NCBI RefSeq assembly: GCF_002355435.1
Contig: NZ_AP017313.1
Location: 1,922,001-1,986,000 of the forward strand
Direction of reading: 5' to 3'
Length of the DNA stretch: 64,000 bases
From: Mucilaginibacter gotjawali
GTDB lineage: Bacteria; Bacteroidota; Bacteroidia; Sphingobacteriales; Sphingobacteriaceae
Part shown: positions 38,402 through 46,934 of the stretch, in pieces
Position numbering within the stretch: the stretch's first letter is position 1
Layout: every line of letters begins with the position of its first letter
Notes under the pieces: generated by a model
Databases searched by the model: none
Told to the model about the DNA's origin: nothing
What the model saw: the letters and a program-made list of their open reading frames with translations, nothing else
Program-made: the position numbers and the translations under genes

Positions 38402-38897
38402 AATTCATGTTATTAATTATCTCTCTTAATTTAGTTTTAAGGCGGTTTATTCTTACCCGCACGTTTATTGGTGTAATGCCAAGGCTGGCGGCAATATCAT
38501 CATAAGGTACATCTTCCATATACAGGTACACCAGTGCTTTTTCTACCTTATTTAATTGTTGCACAGCTTTATAGAAGATGGTCAGTTGTTCTTCTTTTTC
38601 GCCGGCTAAGGTATTTTCTTCAGCCCGATCAAACCCTGCGGGTATTTTTTCGCTATCCGGCCGGCGCTTTTGTTTCTTAAAAAATACGATAGCTGTATTA
38701 AGCGCCACGCGATACATCCAGGTACTGAATTTGCTTTCACCCCGGTACGAATCGAATGCCAGCCAAAGTTGCAATGTCATTTCCTGTAGCAGATCGTCGC
38801 GGTCCTCCGGATCATCCTGATATATTTTGCATATTTTAAACAGGATACCCTTGTTCTCTTCAATCAGTTGCAGAAAGCGAGTTTGTTTAGTATCCAC
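38388..38897 (-). CDS. ECF-type RNA polymerase sigma factor
   Basis: This 169-residue sigma-70 family factor has region 2 (DLLQEMTLQLWLAFDSYRGE, STWMYRVALNTAIVFFKKQ) at about residues 34-80 and region 4 (YMEDVPYDDIAASLGITPIN, VRVRINRLKTKL) at about 125-160. There is no region 1 or 3, as expected for ECF factors. It is co-encoded with the downstream membrane protein. The target promoters cannot be read from the window. Confidence 0.94.
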   Translation of the reverse strand: MDTKQTRFLQLIEENKGILFKICKIYQDDPEDRDDLLQEMTLQLWLAFDSYRGESKFSTWMYRVALNTAIVFFKKQKRRPDSEKIPAGFDRAEENTLAGEKEEQLTIFYKAVQQLNKVEKALVYLYMEDVPYDDIAASLGITPINVRVRINRLKTKLREIINNMNYEYR

Positions 38898-39000
38898 GTT
38901 TAAATTTGCGACTTAATTTTATTGCTTTTATACCAAATAGGTATCTTCTTTTAATATTTGTTACAGTGGTATTGCAATTTCTTTATTTTTACATTAATAC

Positions 39001-39705
39001 ATGTTTCATTTCAAACAATTCAGTGTCGACCAAAGCGGCTGCGCCATGAAGATCAATACTGATGGGGTTTTACTTGGTGCAATAACCCAGGCTGATGATC
39101 CTAAAACAATATTGGATATTGGCACCGGAACAGGGGTAATTGCATTGATGCTTGCCCAAAAATTCGCCAATGCAAAAATTGATGCGGTTGAGATTGACGA
39201 GCCGGCCGCTAAAACTGCGGGGCGAAATTTTCAAAATTCTATTTTTTACAACAGGCTTAATATTCACTTTTCAAGCATCCGCGACTTTTTGGACGAGCAT
39301 ACTGAAAATAAGTATGACCTGATCATATCCAACCCCCCGTTTTACATCAATTCACTGGAATCGCCCAAAGAAAAAAAGTCGCTCGCAAAACATAGTGAAG
39401 TAAATTTTTTTGACGAATTGGCAAAAGATGTATCCTTTTATTTGGCAGACAAGGGGTTTTGCTGGCTGGTGTTACCGTTAGATACAGCGGCTCTTGTGAC
39501 AACATTAATGGCAAAAAATGATATGCATCTGCAAAGGGAAATCAGCATTCATTCCTACCCGCATTCAGCGGCACACAGGGTTGTTTTATGTTTTGGTTTT
39601 AAGGATGTTGCGCCGGAAATGAGTAAATTAACCATTTATAAGGCAGTCGGGATTTATTCGGAAGAATATCAAAGGCTGCTACAGCCATACTTTTTAGCAT
39701 TTTGA
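39001..39705 (+). CDS. trmN6: tRNA1(Val) (adenine(37)-N6)-methyltransferase
   Basis: This 234-residue SAM-dependent N6-adenine methyltransferase of the YfiC family modifies A37 of tRNA1-Val. MFHFKQFSVDQSGCAMKINTDGVLLGA is the YfiC N-terminal signature. ILDIGTGTGVIALMLAQ is the SAM motif I and ISNPPFYINS is the catalytic NPPF/Y motif. The length is normal. It diverges from the sigma-factor gene. Confidence 0.93.
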   Translation: MFHFKQFSVDQSGCAMKINTDGVLLGAITQADDPKTILDIGTGTGVIALMLAQKFANAKIDAVEIDEPAAKTAGRNFQNSIFYNRLNIHFSSIRDFLDEHTENKYDLIISNPPFYINSLESPKEKKSLAKHSEVNFFDELAKDVSFYLADKGFCWLVLPLDTAALVTTLMAKNDMHLQREISIHSYPHSAAHRVVLCFGFKDVAPEMSKLTIYKAVGIYSEEYQRLLQPYFLAF

Positions 39706-39706
39706 T

Positions 39707-40009
39707 ATGAAAACGACATCTTTGATATTGACATTGTCACTGTTATTGCCAGTTACCTTTTCCCTTTTATATTTTTTTACTTTTTTCTCGGTAGCTATTC
39801 AAAGAGACTATGGTCATGTTGACGGAGACTTGTTAATGGCTTGGTCAAATCCATTTATAATCGAAGGATTATTTATGTCAGCAACTATCGTAATTCACCG
39901 CAATAAAAAGTATTTGATAAACTGTTTTTTATGTTCCACCCGGCTTGTCTTATTCGTCGTTAGCGCACTGTTTCATTTTTGGTCAACAGGCTATTTTCTC
40001 GCTAAATAA
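39707..40009 (+). CDS. Small membrane protein of unknown function
   Basis: This 100-residue protein starts one base after the trmN6 stop, so it is probably cotranscribed. It has three hydrophobic helices (about residues 5-28, 48-63 and 72-95). I do not recognise a family. Codon use and dense spacing support a real gene; the function is open. Confidence 0.55.
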   Translation: MKTTSLILTLSLLLPVTFSLLYFFTFFSVAIQRDYGHVDGDLLMAWSNPFIIEGLFMSATIVIHRNKKYLINCFLCSTRLVLFVVSALFHFWSTGYFLAK

Positions 40010-40045
40010 TTAGTTGATAGTTTTTAAGCATAAGAAAGCAATAAA

Positions 40046-40537
40046 ATGATAAAAATAGGCCTCATTTCAGATACCCACAGCTACCTCGACGACGCGGTGT
40101 ATAAGCATTTTGAAAACTGCGATGAGATTTGGCATGCCGGCGATTTCGGCAGTATGGAGGTTGCCGAAAGGCTGGCTGCCTTTAAACCGCTTAAAGGTGT
40201 GTACGGAAATATTGATGGGCCCGACATCAGGCAGCACTTCCCCGAAAACCTGCGGTTTAATTGCGAAAAAGTGGATGTTTGGATGACGCATATCGGCGGT
40301 TATCCTGATCATTACAGTCCGTCGGTAAGGGGTGAAATATACACTAAGCCGCCAAATTTATTTATCTGCGGGCATTCGCATATTTTAAAGGTTATATACG
40401 ATAAAAAGATCAATTGTTTGCATATAAACCCCGGCGCAGCCGGGAAACAGGGCTGGCATAAAGTACGAACTTTAGTTAGATTTTGCATTTCTGAAGAAAA
40501 AATCCATACCTTCGACCTTGTTGAAATGCAAAGATAA
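40046..40537 (+). CDS. YfcE-family metallophosphoesterase
   Basis: This 163-residue calcineurin-like phosphoesterase has the five metal motifs in order: GLISDTHSYLDD (D-x-H), IWHAGDFG (GD), GVYGNIDG (GNxD), MTHIGGYP (H) and FICGHSHI (GHxH). Two metal ions at the site hydrolyse phosphodiesters or phosphomonoesters. The physiological substrate is unknown. fbp follows after 25 bases, so the two probably form an operon. Confidence 0.93.
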   Translation: MIKIGLISDTHSYLDDAVYKHFENCDEIWHAGDFGSMEVAERLAAFKPLKGVYGNIDGPDIRQHFPENLRFNCEKVDVWMTHIGGYPDHYSPSVRGEIYTKPPNLFICGHSHILKVIYDKKINCLHINPGAAGKQGWHKVRTLVRFCISEEKIHTFDLVEMQR

Positions 40538-40562
40538 TACGTATTAAATACACTAAGTACCT

Positions 40563-41612
40563 ATGAAGATCGTAAAAACCTTAGGCCAGTTTATCATTGA
40601 AAAGCAGGCGGACTTCCCCTATGCCAAAGGAGAGCTATCCCGACTATTACGCGATATCGGCATTGCCGCCAAGATCGTTAACCGCGAAGTGAACAAAGCA
40701 GGCCTCGCCGACATTTTGGGCGAAGCCGGTACCACCAATATCCAGGGCGAGGGCCAAAAGAAACTGGACGTATATGCCAACGAACAATTTATATCAGCCT
40801 TAAAGCATGGTGGCGAATGCTGCATAGTCGCCTCCGAAGAAAACGATGAATATATCCCCATTGAATCTGATGTTTCAATTGACGCTAAATATATTGTAGC
40901 CATGGATCCCCTGGATGGCTCGTCAAATATTGATGTAAATGTGGCGGTCGGTACTATTTTTTCTATCTACCGCCGTAAATCAACCAATGGAAAAGCTACT
41001 ATTGATGATGTATTGCAGAATGGTAACGAGCAGGTAGCAGCGGGCTATGTGATCTATGGTTCATCAACTATGCTGGTTTATACAACCGGTAAAGGGGTAA
41101 ACGGCTTTACGCTCGACCCATCCATTGGCGAATTTTGCCTTTCGCACCCGGATATGAAAATTCCGAAAGATGGCACCATCTACTCCATCAATGAAGGTTA
41201 TTATAGCCACTTTCCGGATGGGGTAAAAAAATACATCAAGTATTGCCAGGTGGAGGACAAAAAGACAAACCGCCCCTATACTTCAAGATATATTGGCTCA
41301 ATGGTGGCCGATATTCACCGCAACTTAATAAAAGGCGGCATTTTTATCTACCCGGTAACAGCAGGTGCAGCAAACGGCAAACTGCGCCTTGTGTACGAAT
41401 GTAATCCCATGGCATTTATCATTGAGCAGGCAGGCGGCCTGGCCAGCAACGGCTATCAGCGAATTTTGGAACTCGATGTAAAAGAATTGCACCAGCGCTC
41501 TGCCATATTCATAGGTTCCGAAAATATGGTTAAAAAAGCCGAGGAAATGATGGCATGCTTCTCGCCACAGGTAACTAAAAAAAGCTATGAAGGGGTGGTG
41601 GAGCTGCAGTAG
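40563..41612 (+). CDS. fbp: Fructose-1,6-bisphosphatase, class I
   Basis: This 349-residue gluconeogenic enzyme hydrolyses fructose-1,6-bisphosphate to fructose-6-phosphate. EENDEYIPI and [20 protein letters not shown] contain the Mg ligands (class I motif), and [19 protein letters not shown] and [14 protein letters not shown] are the substrate-site blocks. The length matches the class. It is 25 bases after the phosphoesterase and ends before a word-repeat hairpin. Confidence 0.97.
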   Translation: MKIVKTLGQFIIEKQADFPYAKGELSRLLRDIGIAAKIVNREVNKAGLADILGEAGTTNIQGEGQKKLDVYANEQFISALKHGGECCIVASEENDEYIPIESDVSIDAKYIVAMDPLDGSSNIDVNVAVGTIFSIYRRKSTNGKATIDDVLQNGNEQVAAGYVIYGSSTMLVYTTGKGVNGFTLDPSIGEFCLSHPDMKIPKDGTIYSINEGYYSHFPDGVKKYIKYCQVEDKKTNRPYTSRYIGSMVADIHRNLIKGGIFIYPVTAGAANGKLRLVYECNPMAFIIEQAGGLASNGYQRILELDVKELHQRSAIFIGSENMVKKAEEMMACFSPQVTKKSYEGVVELQ

Positions 41613-41622
41613 TTTGGTTTTT

Positions 41623-41702
41623 GTAATGTTGCAAGGTTGGAAAGTTGAAATGTTTTAAACTTCACGTCGCCAAGCCAACATTACAACTTTTCAACTTTAC
41701 AA
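41623..41702. repeat. Word-repeat hairpin, word AAGTTG / CAACTTT
   Basis: Left words GTTGCAAGGTTGGAAAGTTG and right words CATTACAACTTTTCAACTTT can pair around a loop of about 30 bases. It lies between the convergent fbp and rnhA genes and overlaps the rnhA stop, so it may terminate both. Confidence 0.72.
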
Positions 41703-42167
41703 CAAATTCACCTTAGCCGCCTCCATTTCGAAAACGGAATCGATCAGCAGCGGTTTTTGCTTCCCTGCCGCAACTGCCAATTCATCGCAGCGCTCGTTCT
41801 CCGGGTGGCCCGCATGGCCGCGCACCCAAACGAATTTTATTTTGTGTAATTTGCTGATATCAAGATAGCGCAACCACAGGTCTTTATTTTTTTTACCTGC
41901 AAAGCCTTTTTGAAGCCAGCCGTAAACCCATCGTTTCTCAATGGCATCTATTACATATTTCGAGTCGGAGAAAATTGTCACTTCCTGGTTGGGTGTTTTT
42001 AAAGCTTCCAGTCCCTTAATCACCGCCAGCAGTTCCATGCGGTTGTTGGTAGTTTTTCTGAAACCTTCTGAAAGTTCTTTATAATGTTTACCTGAACGCA
42101 GGATTACTCCATATCCCCCTGGTCCCGGGTTGCCGCTTGATGCACCGTCTGTAAAAATTTCGATCAT
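41697..42167 (-). CDS. rnhA: Ribonuclease HI
   Basis: This 156-residue enzyme cuts the RNA strand of RNA:DNA hybrids. The four catalytic acidic residues are visible: FTDGASSGNPGPGGYG (Asp), NNRMELLAVIKGLEAL (Glu), IFSDSKYVIDAI (Asp) and ENERCDELA (Asp), plus the conserved His in RGHAGHPEN. The length is the same as the E. coli type. It is flanked on both sides by word-repeat hairpins. Confidence 0.97.
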   Translation of the reverse strand: MIEIFTDGASSGNPGPGGYGVILRSGKHYKELSEGFRKTTNNRMELLAVIKGLEALKTPNQEVTIFSDSKYVIDAIEKRWVYGWLQKGFAGKKNKDLWLRYLDISKLHKIKFVWVRGHAGHPENERCDELAVAAGKQKPLLIDSVFEMEAAKVNLL

Positions 42168-42175
42168 TTGTTTTA

Positions 42176-42338
42176 GTTCATGGTTGATGGTTCATAGTTC
42201 GTAGTAGCTTCGCGGCAGGGGTAAAATTACAATGTTTTAGCTAATCTGGTTTAAACATTTAGCTACAAACTATTCACAGTCATCGAATATGAGCCGTAAC
42301 CTTCTGTCTATGAACCATGAACTATCAACTATGAACTC
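42176..42338. repeat. Word-repeat hairpin, word GTTCATG (second copy of this family)
   Basis: The left arm (42176-42204) strings GTTCATG, GTTGATG, GTTCATA and GTTCGTA; the right arm (42308-42338) carries TGAACCATG, AACTATC and AACTATGAAC. The 100-bp centre is ordinary sequence. It fills the rnhA-copA gap and overlaps the copA stop. It uses the same word as the tract at 25581-25669. Confidence 0.75.
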
Positions 42339-44427
42339 AGGAAAGTTTCTTCTTTTTCAATCGCAACGAATTTCCTATCACTACCACATCTGAAAACGCC
42401 ATGGCGAAAGCGCCTACCATAGGGTTTAAAAAACCCAACGCTGCAATTGGTATGGCTACAATATTGTATGCAAACGCCCAGAAAAGGTTTTGTTTGATGG
42501 TAAGCAGCGTGTGCCTGCTGATCTGTAAAAACTTAACAACCGAATTCAGATCGGTGTTTAGCAACACCACCCGCGCTGACTGTATGGCCACCTGGCTCGA
42601 ATCGTTCATAGAAACCCCGACATCAGCTTTTGTAAGAGCCGGGGCATCGTTAATCCCATCACCTATCATAATGGTTTTGCCCTTTTGACGGTAAATTTCA
42701 ATTACCACCAATTTTTCATCAGGCAATTTTTCCGAATGCACTTCGTCGATACCTATTTGTTGTGCAACTTTTAAGCAACGGCTATGTTTATCGCCGCTCA
42801 GCAAAACCGGGATGATATTCATTTTTTTTAGCTGCGCGATCAGGTTGGCAGCTTCAGGTTTAATCTCGTCATCAACCGCGATCAATGCCAGTTGCTTCTG
42901 ATTCTTATACAGCGTTAAATTAAATTCTCCTTCAACAGATGATTTGCCGGTTCCCAAAAAATAATGGTTCCCTTCAATATCCTCGGCCCGCATGCCCAGG
43001 CCTTTTTCTTCTTTAACTGATTTTAATATCAATTTGGTTTTGGGAAGTGTTTCAAGCCCTTTTACCAGCGATTTGGCAATAGGGTGGTTTGATCTTTCTT
43101 CAATGGCCGTAATTATCCCCCTTATTTGTTCAATATCGGCGCCGCCTTCAGCTTTAATATTGTTGATGCTGAATTTACCTGTAGTCAATGTGCCGGTTTT
43201 ATCGAATACGACATATTTGGCATGCGATACCGCTTCAATAGTATCACCGCCCTTTATCAGGATGCCGTTTTTTGCTGCCCTGCCAAGGCCCACCATTACC
43301 GCGGTAGGGGTAGCCAGGCCCATTGCGCAAGGGCAGGAGATCACCAGTACAGCAATCGCATTCATTAAAGAAATACGCATGCCTTCGTGGCCGGCATAGA
43401 AGGTCAGGATAAAAGTAATAATTGCGATAAGGATAACTGCGGGTACAAATATAGCCGCAACTTTATCGCCCAGCTTTTGCACGGGCGGTTTGGCGGCCTG
43501 GGCTTTTTTCATCAGTTCGATAATTTGCGCCAAAACGGTATTTGAGCCCACTTTTGTTGCGATCATCCGGATATTGCCGTGCTCCACGATGGTGCCGCCG
43601 ATCACTTTGTCATATTTTTCCTTTTCAACGGGGATACTTTCACCCGTTAGCATCGACTCGTTTATTGACGCGTTGCCTGATAATACTTCGCCATCCACCG
43701 GAACTTTATCGCCCTCATTAACCAAAAGCGTATCACCAGGCCGTACATCCCTGGCGCTGATCACTTCAATCCCGCCGTTAACTACCAGGTTGGCGTTTAC
43801 CTGCTGTATTTTCACCAGGTCCTTGACGGCCGAAGTGGTTTGGGAAACAGACCTTTTTTCAAAAACGTTACCCAGCAAAACCAATGTGATAATGGTAGCG
43901 CAGGTTTCGTAAAATTGGTAACGCTCGCCCAAGTTTTCGATGGTCCCTACGAGGCTGTAAATAAAAGCTGCCGATGAGCCCACAAATATCAATACATCCA
44001 TATTGGGCACACCGCCTTTAACCGAGTTAAATGCACTTTTGCCAAAATGCAGGCAGCCAAGGATAAAAACGGGTAAACATATGATCAATTGCACCACCGG
44101 ATTGTGAAGAAAATGCCATGGCAATACCATATGCAGCAAAAGCGGAGCAGTTAATATCGCGCTGAACAGGAATTTGTTTTCTATCTTATCATAAAATGGC
44201 GTAATCTGCAAGGCCGGGTCGTCCACAACTTTAAAACCTAAGCCCTCAATATCCTTTATAATAACCGGCAGGTCATCCGGGCTACCGCCGGAGAACTTAA
44301 CTTCCTCGCCGGCAAAATCCACCATAATATCTTTAAGTCCTTTTTTCTCCAATAGTTTATGGATGGACATGGCGCAGTTATTACAGTGCATCCCCGTTAC
44401 ATTTAATTCAACCAATTGCTCTGCCAT
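42337..44427 (-). CDS. copA: Copper-transporting P1B-type ATPase
   Basis: This 696-residue inner-membrane pump exports Cu(I) using ATP. One N-terminal HMA domain carries GMHCNNCAMS (CxxC metal ligands). The eight-helix membrane region contains the transport-site SCPCAMGLATPTAVMVGLG (CPC), the actuator TGES loop (SMLTGESIPVEK), the phosphorylation motif FDKTGTLTTGK, the SNHPIAKSL His motif and GDGINDAPAL. It has only one metal-binding domain. A start context near 44427 is clear; no chaperone or CsoR gene is adjacent. Confidence 0.96.
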   Translation of the reverse strand: MAEQLVELNVTGMHCNNCAMSIHKLLEKKGLKDIMVDFAGEEVKFSGGSPDDLPVIIKDIEGLGFKVVDDPALQITPFYDKIENKFLFSAILTAPLLLHMVLPWHFLHNPVVQLIICLPVFILGCLHFGKSAFNSVKGGVPNMDVLIFVGSSAAFIYSLVGTIENLGERYQFYETCATIITLVLLGNVFEKRSVSQTTSAVKDLVKIQQVNANLVVNGGIEVISARDVRPGDTLLVNEGDKVPVDGEVLSGNASINESMLTGESIPVEKEKYDKVIGGTIVEHGNIRMIATKVGSNTVLAQIIELMKKAQAAKPPVQKLGDKVAAIFVPAVILIAIITFILTFYAGHEGMRISLMNAIAVLVISCPCAMGLATPTAVMVGLGRAAKNGILIKGGDTIEAVSHAKYVVFDKTGTLTTGKFSINNIKAEGGADIEQIRGIITAIEERSNHPIAKSLVKGLETLPKTKLILKSVKEEKGLGMRAEDIEGNHYFLGTGKSSVEGEFNLTLYKNQKQLALIAVDDEIKPEAANLIAQLKKMNIIPVLLSGDKHSRCLKVAQQIGIDEVHSEKLPDEKLVVIEIYRQKGKTIMIGDGINDAPALTKADVGVSMNDSSQVAIQSARVVLLNTDLNSVVKFLQISRHTLLTIKQNLFWAFAYNIVAIPIAALGFLNPMVGAFAMAFSDVVVIGNSLRLKKKKLS

Positions 44428-44504
44428 AGTAATACAAATTTACGGTTTAATTGAGTGTTTGAACAGGAATTGGGTAAGCGGAGTGTAATTTTAGTGGTTA
44501 GTTT

Positions 44505-44645
44505 AAGGGGTTGTAATTGTTGTAAAGGTTGTAATGGTTATAGGTAAAGCTAAAGCCTTATTTTCAACCTATTACAACCAAAACACCCCTTCCGGCTTAT
44601 TCCAACCTTTACAACATATTCCAACCTTTACAACATATTCCAACC
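44505..44645. repeat. Word-repeat tract, word GTTGTAA / TTACAAC
   Basis: The left part repeats GTTGTAA (TTGTAATTGTTGTAAAGG, GTTGTAATGG) and the right part repeats the complementary CAACCTTTACAACATATTC unit, with two nearly identical 22-bp copies at the end. It can fold back on itself. It lies between the divergent copA gene and the tRNA-His promoter. Confidence 0.75.
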
Positions 44646-44661
44646 AAAAACAAAAAAGACT

Positions 44662-44691
44662 TTGCAAATAGCGCGAAGATTTCTATTTTTG
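44662..44691 (+). promoter_or_regulatory. Canonical Bacteroidota promoter of tRNA-His
   Basis: TTG at 44662-44664 and TATTTTTG at 44684-44691 are separated by 19 bases, an exact match to the TTG-N19-TAnnTTTG consensus. The tRNA starts 13 bases later. Confidence 0.8.
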
Positions 44692-44703
44692 CAGACCCAA
44701 CAC

Positions 44704-44778
44704 GGTAGATGTAGCTCAGTTGGTTAGAGCATCGGTTTGTGGTACCGAGGGTCGTGGGTTCGAGCCCCATCATTTACC
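44704..44778 (+). tRNA. tRNA-His (GTG)
   Basis: The cloverleaf is complete: acceptor GTAGATG pairs with CATTTAC, the D arm is AGCTCAGTTGGTTAGAGC, the anticodon loop TTGTGGT has GTG, and the T arm is GTGGGTTCGAGCCCCAT. The extra G at 44704 opposite C73 at 44778 is the G-1 identity element unique to tRNA-His. The 3' CCA is not fully encoded. Confidence 0.97.
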
Positions 44779-44780
44779 CA

Positions 44781-44813
44781 AGTGTAGCTGGCTACAAAGT
44801 AGCCAGCTACACT
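44781..44813 (+). terminator. 15-bp perfect hairpin directly after tRNA-His
   Basis: AGTGTAGCTGGCTAC pairs perfectly with GTAGCCAGCTACACT across a three-base loop, followed by TTTACTTAATT. It starts two bases after the tRNA and probably terminates it. A diverged second copy lies at 49271-49305. Confidence 0.75.
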
Positions 44814-44814
44814 T

Positions 44815-44970
44815 TACTTAATTACAATTGTTGTTGGTGATGAATCTATGTCCCAGTATTTTGAAGGGGGGATAAGATAACGGAAGTCAAGGTGAGGCTG
44901 ATGTATCCGTCGGCATTGGTGCTGCTGCATTCAGGAAAGCTGCCAACAAGAGCAATCTGGTTATTTGAAT
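44815..44970 (-). pseudogene. Possible remnant of a C-terminal coding segment
   Basis: On the minus strand NNQIALVGSFPECSSTNADG and, after a one-base shift, DFRYLIPPSKYWDIDSSPTT followed by IVIK and a stop read like the end of a protein. No start exists. It lies between the broken GNAT gene and the tRNA. It could be decayed coding DNA or chance. Confidence 0.25.
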
Positions 44971-44978
44971 GAAATTTT

Positions 44979-45500
44979 CTATCGTTTTCTGATCCTGAAA
45001 ATATTTACCCGGTTTCCATGATAAGTGGTTACTCGCTCAAATTGCAATCCATTTTTTAAAGCAACCCTTTCGGACTGCAGGTTGCTGGCAGCGATAATGG
45101 AGATCAGGGAGTCTGCCAGGTTTCTTTGGAACGCGGTTTTTATACATACCCTCACTGCCTCGGTGGCGTAGCCTTTACCCTAAAATTCCGGCAGCAAACC
45201 GTAACCGATCTCCAGTTCCTGGATTCCATCTACCTGTTGTATTAAAAGGCCGCAATGACCGATCAATTTTCCGCTTCCTTTTTCCAGTATTGCGTTCATG
45301 CCACCCTGGTCCCGATTACTTCTTGCGAATTGAGAAAGATACCAATCTTCGCAGGCAAGCTCGGGGATTTTCCTTTCAAAGAACCAATGTTCAGCCGTTT
45401 TTGGGTCACTGAAATATTCCAGCCAGGTATCATAGTCATAGGATTTCATTTCCCGGAAGAATAACCTGGGACTTTCCAGACCATAAAGTAAATAGTTCAT
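44979..45500 (-). pseudogene. GNAT acetyltransferase interrupted by an in-frame amber codon
   Basis: The frame from ATG 45500 (MNYLLYGLESPRLFFREMKS) runs through the Acetyltransf_3 motifs to GYGLLPEF, meets TAG at 45180-45182, then continues in the same frame with GKGYATEAVRVCIKTAF and ASNLQSERVALKNGLQFERV to a stop at 44979. TGG or AAG at that codon would restore the family sequence just before the acetyl-CoA loop. The full length is 173 residues. The truncated product would lack the acetyl-CoA site. Unlike the other broken genes in this window it is a substitution, not a homopolymer change. Confidence 0.85.
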
Positions 45501-45516
45501 GCCATCCTGCTCTTGA

Positions 45517-46926
45517 TTAATAAACGACAATCTCTTTGTTGTCGCTGCTTAGTTTCCCGAACGGATGATCCAGGAAATGACCGATAAATTCATCCCCGTC
45601 CCGGGAGTTCAGCAATGGGCCGTGCTGGCGCTGGCTAAACAAGATGCGCTGGCTGTTGGGCATATAGTGGTGGATCAAGTCATTGTAGATCGGCCGGCAG
45701 GAATCATCCATCCCTCCAGCGCCTAAGAGTGCCGGAATATTGGAATAGAACGGTTTCTTGGTCGAGGCTTTGATCGGCTTCACCTGCCAAACCTTGCTGA
45801 TACTCAGGTAAACATCGTTAACATGAAAACCGGCAAGCCAGGGTTGAATTTCATCCTGCTGTTTGATGATGGCAGGACTGGCATAGGCCAGCTTATCGGA
45901 GCAATAAACGGAAAAGCGCATGCCTGAAGCGCCGCCGTTTCCGCTAAACACATCATCAAAATAAGTTTTGATATAAGGTTCCTGGTGACCGCTGATTACA
46001 TCCTCAAGGAATTTGGGGATTTCTTTGATCTTGTCGTAATCTTCCGCATAACTGTGCAGGATGGCTAACAGCTCACTGCGGCCGTAATACAACCTTTCCG
46101 TTGCCATTTTACCCTTTTCGAGATAGTCGATGGTGAATTTCTTACCATCCATCGCTGTAAAATATCGGTGGAAGCGTTCCTTCAGATCCGGGCTGATTAC
46201 CTGGTCAATCACTTCATTGAAGTTCGTCAATTCCTCTTCATCGATGTTCACGAATTCAGGTAAAGGGGAATCCAGGATCAGTGAACGAATATGTTTAGGA
46301 TAACGATTCAATACCGTCATCATTAAACCGCCGCTGTAAGAAATGCCCATCAGGTTGAGGGAGTCGATTTTTAAAGCGATGCGTAGATCTTCGATGTCAG
46401 CTGCGCTTTCGTCGGTGTTATAAGCAGAAAGGTCAATTCCTTGCTTAACCAGTTTTTCCCTCCCTTTTTTAATCGCGTCCAGCGCCATGCTGTCGGTGGA
46501 CAAGTGTTCCCGGTAACCCTTTTGTGCGGCTGCCCCTATATCAGCAATATTTAAATTAGGGATGGCGTAATCAGTGCCCCGCTGTTCAAAAGCGATATAA
46601 TCCCGGTTCTTTAACAAGGAGCGGCGGGTGATCGACTTGGCATAATGTAAAGTACTTAATCCGGGGCCACCTGCAGAAAATAAAACCGGGTCTTTCTTTT
46701 TATCCGGGTTCTTACTTTCCACAATGATAAAAGGCAGTTTTATCTTCCGTCCTTGCGGTTTCGAGCGGTTTTCCGGAACAATCAAATAAGCGCATTGCGT
46801 ATGATAAGCCGTATCGGCTTTAAAGGCACAAGCGCAGGGTTCTGTTTTAGGCGTGTACCCTTTGTTTTGGGCAAACGAACTGATGGTAATAGACAACAGT
46901 AATGAGGTAATATAAACGTATTTCAT
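45517..46926 (-). CDS. Secreted alpha/beta hydrolase, S33/TAP-like
   Basis: This 469-residue protein has a signal peptide (MKYVYITSLLLSITISSFAQ). VLFSAGGPGLSTLHYAKSI carries the oxyanion-hole GGPG, and LNLMGISYSGGLMMTVLNRY is the nucleophile elbow (Ser in GISYSG). A C-terminal LLGAGGMDDSCRP and SQRQHGP likely supply the Asp and His. This is the organisation of tripeptidyl aminopeptidase or prolyl iminopeptidase-type enzymes acting outside the inner membrane. It follows the beta-lactamase-like gene after eight bases and so is in one operon. Confidence 0.85.
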   Translation of the reverse strand: MKYVYITSLLLSITISSFAQNKGYTPKTEPCACAFKADTAYHTQCAYLIVPENRSKPQGRKIKLPFIIVESKNPDKKKDPVLFSAGGPGLSTLHYAKSITRRSLLKNRDYIAFEQRGTDYAIPNLNIADIGAAAQKGYREHLSTDSMALDAIKKGREKLVKQGIDLSAYNTDESAADIEDLRIALKIDSLNLMGISYSGGLMMTVLNRYPKHIRSLILDSPLPEFVNIDEEELTNFNEVIDQVISPDLKERFHRYFTAMDGKKFTIDYLEKGKMATERLYYGRSELLAILHSYAEDYDKIKEIPKFLEDVISGHQEPYIKTYFDDVFSGNGGASGMRFSVYCSDKLAYASPAIIKQQDEIQPWLAGFHVNDVYLSISKVWQVKPIKASTKKPFYSNIPALLGAGGMDDSCRPIYNDLIHHYMPNSQRILFSQRQHGPLLNSRDGDEFIGHFLDHPFGKLSSDNKEIVVY

Positions 46927-46934
46927 GGTCTTTT

